From assembly GCA_937873255.1 (NCBI GenBank), contig CALMVM010000083.1:1-6577 (forward strand): a stretch of DNA of 6,577 bases, given 5' to 3'. Positions within the stretch are counted from its first letter, which is position 1. Every line of letters begins with the position of its first letter. The stretch comes from an uncultured Verrucomicrobiota bacterium. GTDB taxonomy: Bacteria; Verrucomicrobiota; Verrucomicrobiia; Chthoniobacterales; SZAS-18. The notes beneath the pieces were generated by a model. That model did not search any database, had not been told where the DNA came from, and saw only the letters and a program-made list of their open reading frames with translations. Both the position numbers and the translations under genes were made by a program. This document shows, piece by piece, positions 1 to 4,700 of the stretch.

Positions 1-450
1 CTGCTGATCTACCGTCGCGCGTTGCGGCTGCCCGCCGACGATCCGGCGGGGGCGCTGGCACAGATTTTCAATCACTGGAACTGGCGCGGCCAGTGGCGGA
101 ACGGCATCTACGCGTTCCATCATTATCATTCCACGAGTCACGAGGTGCTCGGCGTGTACGCCGGCCAAGCGACGGTTCGTCTGGGCGGGGACGGCGACGC
201 CGGATTGACGACGACCGTGCAAGCGGGCGACGTGGTCGTGCTGCCCGCCGGCACGGGGCATTGCAACCTCGGGTCGAGCGCGGATTTCGGCGTCGTGGGC
301 GCGTACCCCGGCGGGTGCAAATGGGACCTTTTGCGCGGGCACCCCGGCGAGCGTCCGCAGGCGGACGTGAACATCGCACGCGTCCCCACACCCGCCAACG
401 ATCCCGTGTTCGGGCCGCAGGGTCCGCTACGGATGTTCTGGAGCGAGTGA
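1..450 (+). CDS. YjlB-like cupin domain protein, 5' end missing
   Basis: The frame is open from the first base and gives 149 residues ending at TGA 448-450, so the true start lies upstream. A TTG at 22-24 is the first start-type codon in frame but is probably not the start, because the preceding residues (LLIYRRAL) already fit the family. Cupin motif 1 is complete: H41-x-H43, four residues, E48, six residues, G55. Motif 2 follows as GDVVVLPAGTGH with metal-ligand-type H87. The surrounding words (FHHYHSTSHEVLGV, GAYPGG, WDLLRG, the final DPVFGPQGPL) match my memory of the small stand-alone cupins related to Bacillus YjlB (COG4297), usually about 160-170 residues, so only some 15-20 residues should be missing. 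Such proteins are cytosolic, metal-binding beta-barrels; no substrate is known to me. The gene converges on hicB with a 21-bp gap. Family assignment is firm; function is not known. Confidence 0.88.
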   Translation: MLIYRRALRLPADDPAGALAQIFNHWNWRGQWRNGIYAFHHYHSTSHEVLGVYAGQATVRLGGDGDAGLTTTVQAGDVVVLPAGTGHCNLGSSADFGVVGAYPGGCKWDLLRGHPGERPQADVNIARVPTPANDPVFGPQGPLRMFWSE

Positions 451-454
451 ATGG

Positions 455-467
455 CTCGCGCAGCGAG
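455..467. terminator. Small hairpin between convergent genes, possible bidirectional terminator
   Basis: In the 21-bp gap between the cupin stop and the hicB stop, CTCGC (455-459) pairs with GCGAG (463-467) across a 3-base loop. The stem is short, GC-only apart from one pair, and has no T-run on either side, so an intrinsic terminator is only a weak possibility. It is listed because it is the only structure in the convergent gap. Confidence 0.2.
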
Positions 468-471
468 GCGA

Positions 472-687
472 TCACGCCGCCGTCTCGCAGTAAGCGGCCT
501 GCGAACGAGGCTCTGGAACAGTCTCGCCGGCACTTCGCAATCCTTCGACGTGAAACTCCACGGCCGCTCCCATTTCGCGCTGGACCTCCTCGCGTGTCCG
601 CCCGGTTGCGATACATCCTGGCAAATCAGGCGAGTAAGCCGAAAAGCCCGTTGCGGTGTCTTCGATCACAATCAAATAACGGTTCAT
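472..687 (-). CDS. hicB: HicB-family antitoxin (short form)
   Basis: 71 residues from ATG at 687-685 to TGA at 474-472. HicB neutralises the HicA mRNA interferase and usually also autoregulates the operon. The partial RNase-H-like HicB fold is recognisable: strand YLIVIED, then TGFSAYSPDLPGCIATG, a helix REEVQREMGAAVEFHVEGL, and the closing VPEPRS. It is the short form with no room for the C-terminal DNA-binding domain (HTH or ribbon-helix-helix) of longer HicBs, so autoregulation by HicB alone is doubtful. The ATG lies inside a longer open frame that begins with hicA. I keep it as a separate start because it sits exactly where a family HicB begins, and because ATGA here would overlap the ancestral hicA stop. 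No Shine-Dalgarno sequence precedes it, so translation would depend on coupling or reinitiation. Family assignment is secure; whether it is made alone or only as a fusion is open. Confidence 0.85.
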   Translation of the reverse strand: MNRYLIVIEDTATGFSAYSPDLPGCIATGRTREEVQREMGAAVEFHVEGLRSAGETVPEPRSQAAYCETAA

Positions 688-870
688 CGTAATTGGGCTT
701 GGCTTGAAAATACTATTTTGCGTGCCGGGCGCAAGACCATCGCCCGGTTTGCCAGCGACCGTCACCAATCCGCGTTTTGTCGGATGTTTGTATTGATGGT
801 GGCTACCGAGTGCCCGGGCCAGAAACCAGCCGTCCGCCTCAATGCGTTTGACGATCTCGCGGACTTTCAT
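472..870 (-). CDS. hicA: HicA toxin, reading on in frame through HicB (apparent single-base shift)
   Basis: From ATG 870-868 the first about 55 residues are a typical HicA mRNA interferase with a double-stranded-RNA-binding-like fold: MKVREIVKRIEADGWFLARA, the catalytic histidine in GSH (H24), HQYKHPTKRGLVTVAG, then LAPGTQNSIFK. Family HicAs then end within a few residues, typically SILKQAGLK. Here the frame instead reads PSPIT and passes straight into the hicB ATG, giving one 132-residue open frame. Dropping one G of the pair at 701-702 gives SIFKQAQLR and a TGA at 686-684, overlapping the hicB ATG as ATGA. The sequence therefore looks like an ordinary overlapping hicAB pair with one inserted base, or a base-calling error. 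A TTG at 879 in frame could add three residues, but ATG fits the family start. The gap from the thioesterase stop is 21 bp. HicA identity is strong; the fused state needs checking. Confidence 0.8.
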   Translation of the reverse strand: MKVREIVKRIEADGWFLARALGSHHQYKHPTKRGLVTVAGKPGDGLAPGTQNSIFKPSPITMNRYLIVIEDTATGFSAYSPDLPGCIATGRTREEVQREMGAAVEFHVEGLRSAGETVPEPRSQAAYCETAA

Positions 871-891
871 GCGTCGCAATCAATTGCTTCA

Positions 892-1407
892 TCATCCGAT
901 CCGTCCGCCGTACTTCGTGCTGCCGGCGGCTTCGTCGGACGGTTTGCCGCCGCGCAGGTGCCCGTAGCGCGTGATCCACTCGTCGGAGATTCGCACGGGT
1001 TTGCCCGCCGGCATCTGCACGAGCGCGAGCATCTGGCGGCAATGCACCAGCACCGTCCGGTCGTCTCCCTTGCGCCGGATCGTGAACCCGCACCAGAACC
1101 GGATGCGTTCCAATCGCTCCAGCCAGCCTTCGATCACAAGCGTGTCGCCCAACACCGCCGGCCGTTTGTAGTCGATCTCCGTGCGGACCACGACCGGGTA
1201 TTGCTGGCTGCGCGCCATCTCCGGCAGACTCATGCCGAGCGCGCCCGCCAGGAGCGTACGCGCCGTTTCGATGAAGCGTAGGTAAGCGATGTTGTGGACG
1301 ACGGCGGCGGCGTCCGTGTCGAAGAACATCACCTGCACCTCCGTGGTGATGCGCGGTTCGGCGGGCAGGGAATCCGGCGGCGTTCCGGCGGCGGGTGGCG
1401 GCGTCAT
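892..1407 (-). CDS. YbgC/4HBT-type acyl-CoA thioesterase (hotdog fold)
   Basis: 171 residues; hydrolyses acyl-CoA or related thioesters, presumably in the cytosol. After a Pro-rich start (about residues 1-18) comes the family signature: QVMFFDTDAAAVVHN, IAYLRFIETAR. The second Asp of DTD (D32) aligns with the catalytic Asp of Pseudomonas 4-hydroxybenzoyl-CoA thioesterase and E. coli YbgC. A hotdog strand pattern follows (VVVRTEIDYKRPAVLGDTL, then RIRFWCGFTIRR, then VHCRQMLALVQMPAGKPVRI). The Gly-rich segment usual after the catalytic Asp is AAA here, so substrate preference should not be read across from YbgC. The start is ATG 1407-1405, preceded by AGG at 1419-1417 with 9 nt spacing; a TTG at 1416 would lie too close to this site. 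It begins 13 bp after the nuclease stop, so the two are probably co-transcribed. The last about 20 residues (GGKPSDEAAG...) look like a disordered tail. Family is firm; substrate unknown. Confidence 0.87.
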   Translation of the reverse strand: MTPPPAAGTPPDSLPAEPRITTEVQVMFFDTDAAAVVHNIAYLRFIETARTLLAGALGMSLPEMARSQQYPVVVRTEIDYKRPAVLGDTLVIEGWLERLERIRFWCGFTIRRKGDDRTVLVHCRQMLALVQMPAGKPVRISDEWITRYGHLRGGKPSDEAAGSTKYGGRIG

Positions 1408-1420
1408 GCCGCGCAACCTA

Positions 1421-2350
1421 TCAGGACCGCGACGCGCCGAAAAGGTCGAGTTGCAACAGGTCGCTGCGCCGACGGACCACGCGCGGCGGCGTTTCCTCTC
1501 CCACGCGGCCGGCGTTTTCGGGCTCCGGCACAGGTGCGGGTTCGACGGGGCGTTCCTCGACGACGTAACGCGCGCTGGATTCGTTCTGCGACGCGACGAT
1601 GATCTCCAGTTCCGCCGCCCCCTCGCCTCCCTGCGTGCGGACGGTCTCGATGGCGAGTTCGGGCCGGTTGCAATCGCGGCTCAGATGCCCAAGCACGGCG
1701 CGCCGGAGTTTGGCTCCCCCGGCAAGAAGTTGCGCGACGACCGCCGCCGCCGCCTCGTTGGACAGATGTCCATGCCGGCTCGTGATCCGCTGTTTGACCG
1801 ACCACGGCCGCTTCGTGTCGGCGTTGAGCAACGCGGTGTCGTGGTTGGTCTCGATGAGCAGCGTGGTCGCGTGGCGGACCCGTTCGTGGACGAGTTTGGT
1901 GGCGAAGCCGAGGTCGGTCAGGTATCCCAACGCCGCGCGGCCGTGGTGGAACATGTAACCGACTGGCTCGACCGCGTCGTGCGGCACGGCGAAGGTCTGC
2001 ACCGCCACGTCCTTGATCTCGAAATCCGTGCCCGTCGTGAACACGCGCCAATGCAGATGTTTCTTGAGGCATTCGCTGTCCCGGCGCAGGATTTCCGCCG
2101 TCAGCGCGTTGCAATAAATCGGCACGTCCCGGAACCGCCGGCAGAGCACGTCGAGCGCGCGCGAATGGTCGCCGTGTTCATGGGTGAGCAGCACGCCGTC
2201 GAGCTGTTCGGGGGCAACGCCGAGTGCGGCGAGGCGTTCGTTAGTCTGCCTGGCGCTCAGGCCGGCGTCCACGAGAATGCGGCAGTGGTCGGTCGTGACC
2301 AGGGCGCAATTACCCGCGCTGCCGCTGCCCAGGACGGTGAGGGTGAACAC
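1421..2350 (-). CDS. YycJ/WalJ-type MBL-fold hydrolase, probable DNA exonuclease, with clamp-binding tail
   Basis: 309 residues from GTG 2350-2348. Metallo-beta-lactamase-fold hydrolase of the YycJ/WalJ group, whose studied Bacillus members are linked to double-stranded-DNA 5' exonuclease activity and mutation avoidance. Visible elements: strand and loop FTLTVLGSGSAGN (2-14) at the very start, as in the family; ILVDAGLS; metal-binding THEHGDH (H57, H59, D61, H62); AVPHDA with H124; YLTDLG with D146 as bridging Asp; IETNHD (167-171); RHGHLSN (H193, H195); and GHLSRDCN with H222. The catalytic set therefore looks complete. The frame is open to 2476, but residues there are not family-like, and a promoter-like sequence abuts the GTG. 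The catalytic domain ends near residue 255. It is followed by a Pro/Glu/Arg-rich linker (about 256-290) and a final LLQLDLFGASRS. This tail makes it about 45 residues longer than usual. It heads a leftward group with the thioesterase and hicAB genes. Confidence 0.9.
   Translation of the reverse strand: MFTLTVLGSGSAGNCALVTTDHCRILVDAGLSARQTNERLAALGVAPEQLDGVLLTHEHGDHSRALDVLCRRFRDVPIYCNALTAEILRRDSECLKKHLHWRVFTTGTDFEIKDVAVQTFAVPHDAVEPVGYMFHHGRAALGYLTDLGFATKLVHERVRHATTLLIETNHDTALLNADTKRPWSVKQRITSRHGHLSNEAAAAVVAQLLAGGAKLRRAVLGHLSRDCNRPELAIETVRTQGGEGAAELEIIVASQNESSARYVVEERPVEPAPVPEPENAGRVGEETPPRVVRRRSDLLQLDLFGASRS
1439..1453 (-). other. Predicted sliding-clamp (DnaN) binding motif QLDLF at nuclease C-terminus
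   Basis: Codons 300-304 of the MBL-fold nuclease encode Q-L-D-L-F, five residues from the stop. This equals the established bacterial beta-clamp-binding pentapeptide consensus QL(S/D)LF found in clamp partners such as DNA polymerases and mismatch-repair proteins. It lies at the end of a Pro-rich, charged and probably disordered linker, the usual setting for such motifs. The match is seen directly; the interaction with DnaN is inferred. Confidence 0.6.
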
Positions 2351-2356
2351 GCCGCC

Positions 2357-2385
2357 AATAAACCGGAAATCGGGGCGGGGTGCAA
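2357..2385 (-). promoter_or_regulatory. Candidate promoter of the nuclease gene
   Basis: On the minus strand, TTGCAC (2385-2380), a 17-bp spacer, and TTTATT (2362-2357) resemble -35 and -10 elements (3/6 and 4/6 matches to the sigma-70 consensus). Only six bases separate the -10 from GTG 2350, so transcription would start at or next to the start codon and the mRNA would be nearly leaderless. This agrees with the absence of a Shine-Dalgarno sequence and with the family-like start. Confidence 0.35.
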
Positions 2386-2450
2386 ACAGCAACTCGCCGC
2401 CGACACATCTTTCGCATGTCGCTAATGGCAGAGTATCGCCGGGACACCAG

Positions 2451-2468
2451 CCTGCCGGGCTCGGCAGG
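2451..2468 (-). terminator. Perfect 7-bp hairpin after the unknown-function operon, possible terminator
   Basis: CCTGCCG (2451-2457) pairs perfectly with CGGCAGG (2462-2468) around a 4-base loop, in the gap between the stop of the secreted-protein gene (2483) and the nuclease promoter. It is placed where a terminator or transcript-end stabiliser of the upstream leftward genes is expected. No T-run follows on the minus strand, so termination would have to be Rho-independent without a U-tract, or Rho-assisted. Confidence 0.35.
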
Positions 2469-2482
2469 TGCCACATTATGAA

Positions 2483-2821
2483 TTACTCTCTGCGGTAAAC
2501 CGCCCTCCCCTTTGGTGGAAGGCGAGCTTTGCCGTCCATATACACGGCCACAAAATAATATCCTTTCGCCGGGCTCGCCCAAGAAATGATCCAGCACGGT
2601 TTACCCTCGCCAGGAATCTCTCCGTACCAAACGCGGTCGATGTAAAATTGCTCAATGTCCCTGCGACGCTTGGCGGCAAAATCAGAAGCGAGGCGAACAG
2701 CGTCTGCAAACGGCACCCTGGGCCGCTCCAGCGGAGCGTAGGAATTCGCCCTGACACCGTTGGCCGCAAGCGTAAAGCAGATGACGAAGGCGATCCGGAC
2801 AATCCGTTTCAACAAATGCAT
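2483..2821 (-). CDS. Small exported protein, PepSY-like mature domain
   Basis: 112 residues from ATG 2821-2819. I do not recognise a named family. Residues 1-25 form a clear Sec signal peptide: MHLLKRIVR, hydrophobic IAFVICFTLAA, then NGVRA before a probable cleavage at A25-N26. The mature part has a helix (PFADAVRLASDFAAKRRRDI), then YIDRVWYGE, WIISWASPAKGYYFVAVYMDG and a basic end. This helix-then-strands order with a terminal 'VYMDG' strand resembles small PepSY-like periplasmic proteins, but that is impression only. A second ATG at 2857 in the same frame overlaps the upstream stop as TGATG and would add 12 residues (MSRCGNCATRRE) before the signal peptide. That overlap suits translational coupling, while 2821 gives the cleaner signal peptide. 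Neither has a Shine-Dalgarno sequence. It is the last gene of the leftward three-gene group, so the two soluble partners upstream may work with an envelope protein. Confidence 0.75.
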   Translation of the reverse strand: MHLLKRIVRIAFVICFTLAANGVRANSYAPLERPRVPFADAVRLASDFAAKRRRDIEQFYIDRVWYGEIPGEGKPCWIISWASPAKGYYFVAVYMDGKARLPPKGRAVYRRE

Positions 2822-2856
2822 TTCGCGGCGTGTTGCGCAGTTCCCGCATCGACTCA

Positions 2857-3588
2857 TCAAGTCGTCGCGCCATCCTCGTCTGATTTGGCGATGCGCGGCG
2901 CGGGCGCGGGCAGGGCGAGGATGCGTTGTTTCTTCGCGGGGTAATCGAGCGCGTGGAAGGCGCGGATTTCCTCCAGTCGACGCAGGCCGTTGATCGTGTC
3001 GAGATAGCGCGTGTACCGCCGTGCCAGCTTCGTCGTTTCGAGATAACGTCCGCGCAGGTTCGGGTCCCGGTACGCGCGCGGGTCGTGGCGCGAGAACAGG
3101 TGAAAACGCAGCCAGCGCCGGTCGGTGCGCGAAATCCTTTGCGCCTTGCGAAAGAACGCCACGAACAACAACAGCACGAGGTACGTGTCCACCTGCGCCT
3201 GGAGTTCGAGGTTGCGCGCGTAGTCCTCGCCGCCGATGGCGCGCACCCCGCGCTGGAAGCACAACGCCGCGTGCAGCGCGTGGTTGATCTCCTCCACGAA
3301 CGCCACCAGCGAACGGATGTTCGCGTCGTTGAGACCCGAGCGCGGGTCATGGTGTTCGAGTTGTTCGATCAGCCAGCGCGAATAATAGATGCCGACATGG
3401 AGTTGCCCGTCCGCCGTGCGCAGGAAGGTACGCGCCAGTTCGCTCAACTCCCGCGCCGATGCCCCCGCCAGCCGCGAGAGCTGGCCGCAGCGCCGCCGGT
3501 CGATCAGGCAGTCTTCGAGGTTGATGCCCACCGTGGCGTACGTGCGCTCGAACAACCGCTGGATTTCGCTGAAGAGGGTGGCGTTCAT
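2857..3588 (-). CDS. Conserved-looking helical protein of unknown function (243 aa)
   Basis: 243 residues from ATG 3588-3586, 14 bp after the stop of the preceding gene. The frame is open further upstream (to 3816), but that part overlaps the neighbour's coding sequence and has Arg-rich shadow composition. I cannot name a family. The protein is mostly helical and soluble, with no signal peptide. A conspicuous core is FVEEINHALHAAL (residues 87-99), containing an E90-x-x-H93 motif, followed by NLELQAQVDTYLVLLLFVAFF (116-136) with E118 and D124. ExxH occurs in metal-binding helical bundles such as ferritin-like proteins, but the second expected ExxH is not obvious, so metal binding is only a suggestion. 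The core 'EEI(N/S)H...LELQA(Q/E)VD' feels familiar from uncharacterised proteins in several phyla, a memory rather than a search result. The C-terminus (PAPAPRIAKSDEDGATT) looks disordered. The stop overlaps an ATG of the next frame (TGATG), which points to coupled translation with the exported protein. Confidence 0.8.
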   Translation of the reverse strand: MNATLFSEIQRLFERTYATVGINLEDCLIDRRRCGQLSRLAGASARELSELARTFLRTADGQLHVGIYYSRWLIEQLEHHDPRSGLNDANIRSLVAFVEEINHALHAALCFQRGVRAIGGEDYARNLELQAQVDTYLVLLLFVAFFRKAQRISRTDRRWLRFHLFSRHDPRAYRDPNLRGRYLETTKLARRYTRYLDTINGLRRLEEIRAFHALDYPAKKQRILALPAPAPRIAKSDEDGATT

Positions 3589-3602
3589 CGGGGATGGAGA
3601 GA

Positions 3603-4322
3603 TCAACCCAACAACGCCAGCCCTGCGCTCGTGGATGACAGACCGTCGTCGCCCAAGTTGAACAGCCGGTCGGCGAGTTGGTTCAGCGCGAGACGCACCT
3701 CGTGGAACTGCTCGGCCAAACCGTTGAAAATATTCGTCAGCCCGCGATGCCGCGCGACCTCGTGTTGCGCGACGGCGCGGTAGCTCTCGCGTCCCATCGC
3801 CTCGTAGTACGAACACCCCGGCGCGCCCCGGCGCGCGCGGCGGCGTTCGATGTTCTCATGGAAGATGCCGGTCAAAAACAACGTATAATCCCCCATCCGC
3901 GCTTGCAGGAAAAACGCCTGCGACGGGCTCGCCTCGCGCAACGCCAGCATCAGGTCGGACAGGTATACCAACCCCCGCGTCGCCGGCCCCGCGCCCGGCG
4001 GCGGGCGCAACGCGGCGGTGCGGCTGAATTCGTCGAGCAGCGACGCCAGGTAATCGCACAGCGCCCGGTCGGCGAGACCGGCCCGGCGCAGCACACGCCT
4101 GGTCAAAACGTAAAAGTACAACTGCGGCGAAATAGCCAGGTGGCTATTTTGCGACAGGATGGCATCGGCGAGCGCGTCGTGATCGAGGAGAGCGTCGAGC
4201 GCGTCGGCGTCGGTGAGCAGCTTGACGAGAGAGACGGCGTCCCTCTCGGAGCGTGAGAGCGTGCGGACGATAAAATCGAAATCCGCCGCCGTGAACCGTG
4301 TTCGGCAATTGGCTTGAACCAC
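3603..4322 (-). CDS. Conserved-looking helical protein of unknown function (239 aa)
   Basis: 239 residues from GTG 4322-4320 (VVQANCRTRFTAADFDFI). The frame is open to 4445, but that extension runs into the inverted-repeat element, and the GTG is preceded at a suitable distance by a promoter-like sequence, so I place the start here. I do not recognise a named family. Composition indicates a soluble alpha-helical protein. Notable stretches: LAISPQLYFYVLTRRVLRRAG (63-83), DYLASLLDEFSRTA (90-103), LVYLSDLMLAL (118-128), FFLQARMGDYTLFLTGIFHENI (137-158), YYEAMGRESYRAVAQHE (172-188) and LAEQFHEVRLALNQLADRL (202-220). The many aromatic and charged residues in these blocks suggest real conservation. 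It is the first gene of a leftward group with the 243-residue helical protein and the small exported protein, 14 bp upstream of the former; the close spacing suggests a functional pair. No catalytic motif can be named. Confidence 0.78.
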   Translation of the reverse strand: MVQANCRTRFTAADFDFIVRTLSRSERDAVSLVKLLTDADALDALLDHDALADAILSQNSHLAISPQLYFYVLTRRVLRRAGLADRALCDYLASLLDEFSRTAALRPPPGAGPATRGLVYLSDLMLALREASPSQAFFLQARMGDYTLFLTGIFHENIERRRARRGAPGCSYYEAMGRESYRAVAQHEVARHRGLTNIFNGLAEQFHEVRLALNQLADRLFNLGDDGLSSTSAGLALLG

Positions 4323-4331
4323 GGAACTAAC

Positions 4332-4361
4332 CAGATAGCAGCGCGCGTGCCCAAGAGGCAA
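4332..4361 (-). promoter_or_regulatory. Candidate promoter of the leftward unknown-function operon
   Basis: On the minus strand, TTGCCT (4361-4356; 4/6 match) and TATCTG (4337-4332) are separated by 18 bp. The -10 is preceded by TGC, an extended -10 signature. Nine bases separate it from GTG 4322, giving a very short leader. No Shine-Dalgarno sequence is present. Confidence 0.4.
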
Positions 4362-4369
4362 GAGAAACG

Positions 4370-4390
4370 TTGTGAGTTGTGGATTGTGGG
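4370..4390. repeat. Three tandem 7-bp repeats (TTGTGRR) upstream of the leftward promoter
   Basis: TTGTGAG (4370-4376), TTGTGGA (4377-4383) and TTGTGGG (4384-4390) follow each other without a gap, sharing TTGTG. They lie 9 bp upstream of the candidate -35 of the leftward operon, a usual place for an activator or repressor site. The position and phasing are seen; regulatory use is a guess, and chance is possible for units this short. Confidence 0.35.
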
Positions 4391-4420
4391 TGACCCGATA
4401 AAGAACACGGCCCACCGAAT

Positions 4421-4596
4421 GTCTGTCATCCTGAGGGGAGTGCAACGAACCGAAGGACCTCGCCCAGGATGCATGCGTGCCGACTACCTTTGGCCAGAGG
4501 GAGGGCGACCCGGTAAGTCACGCTGGAAATGAAAGGCACGCGTGTACCTTGCGGCGAGGTCCTTCGGCTCGTTGCACTCCCCTCAGGATGACAGAC
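4421..4596. repeat. 176-bp inverted-repeat element, MITE/REP-like
   Basis: The outer arms 4421-4464 and 4553-4596 are 44 nt each and identical in inverted orientation except for one base (A at the left where the right-arm complement has G). The similarity continues inwards less perfectly to about 4481 and 4535, with one gap and two transitions, leaving a loop of about 53 nt without a gene. The arm contains CATCCTGAG and CGAAGGACCT, words I associate with a dispersed intergenic repeat seen in many environmental bacterial genomes (for example Acidobacteria and Chloroflexi). That makes a mobile or palindromic repeat the best reading. No target-site duplication is clear: bases outside the arms (CCGAAT at the left, GAAAAG at the right) do not match. 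It sits between two divergent genes and leaves both candidate promoters outside. Open frames across it are artefacts of the palindrome. Confidence 0.75.
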
Positions 4597-4684
4597 GAAA
4601 AGAGGGACGGACCGTGTTTTGATCTTCCAACACGCCACCCGCCTCCGTCGCGCGCAACTCCCCGCTCGCAACGCCCCTCGCGCG

Positions 4685-4693
4685 TGCTACGCT
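4685..4693 (+). promoter_or_regulatory. Candidate extended -10 element of the AsmA-like gene
   Basis: TGC followed by TACGCT (4688-4693) lies seven bases before ATG 4701, so transcription would begin within a base or so of the start codon. No convincing -35 is visible (CTCGCA at 4665-4670 has the right spacing but matches only 3/6), and there is no Shine-Dalgarno sequence. The call is weak and rests on the similar arrangement at two other genes in the window. Confidence 0.25.
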
Positions 4694-4700
4694 GCCGTCG

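Noticed and set aside
901..942. 7-bp inverted repeat CCGTCCG/CGGACGG near the thioesterase 3' end
   Set aside because: The 28-bp loop is long, the arms lie within coding sequence, and such GC-rich words recur by chance here; an attenuator before hicA cannot be supported.
1289..2425. Long plus-strand open frame of 378 codons opposite the MBL-fold gene
   Set aside because: It mirrors the minus-strand nuclease gene, whose complete set of metal-binding motifs is decisive. The plus-strand translation has no recognisable motif and has the Arg/Ala-rich makeup of antisense frames in GC-rich DNA.
2351..2476. Upstream extension of the nuclease gene to 2476
   Set aside because: The extra 42 residues show no family similarity, the family starts at the FTLTVLGSGSAGN strand, and a promoter-like sequence and a hairpin occupy the stretch.
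2926..3783. Plus-strand open frame of 285 codons opposite the helical-protein genes
   Set aside because: It spans the junction of two well-spaced minus-strand genes and has antisense-like composition.
4323..4445. Upstream extension of the 239-residue protein to 4445
   Set aside because: The TTG start would lie inside the inverted-repeat arm, and the added 41 residues come from the repeat and the promoter region.
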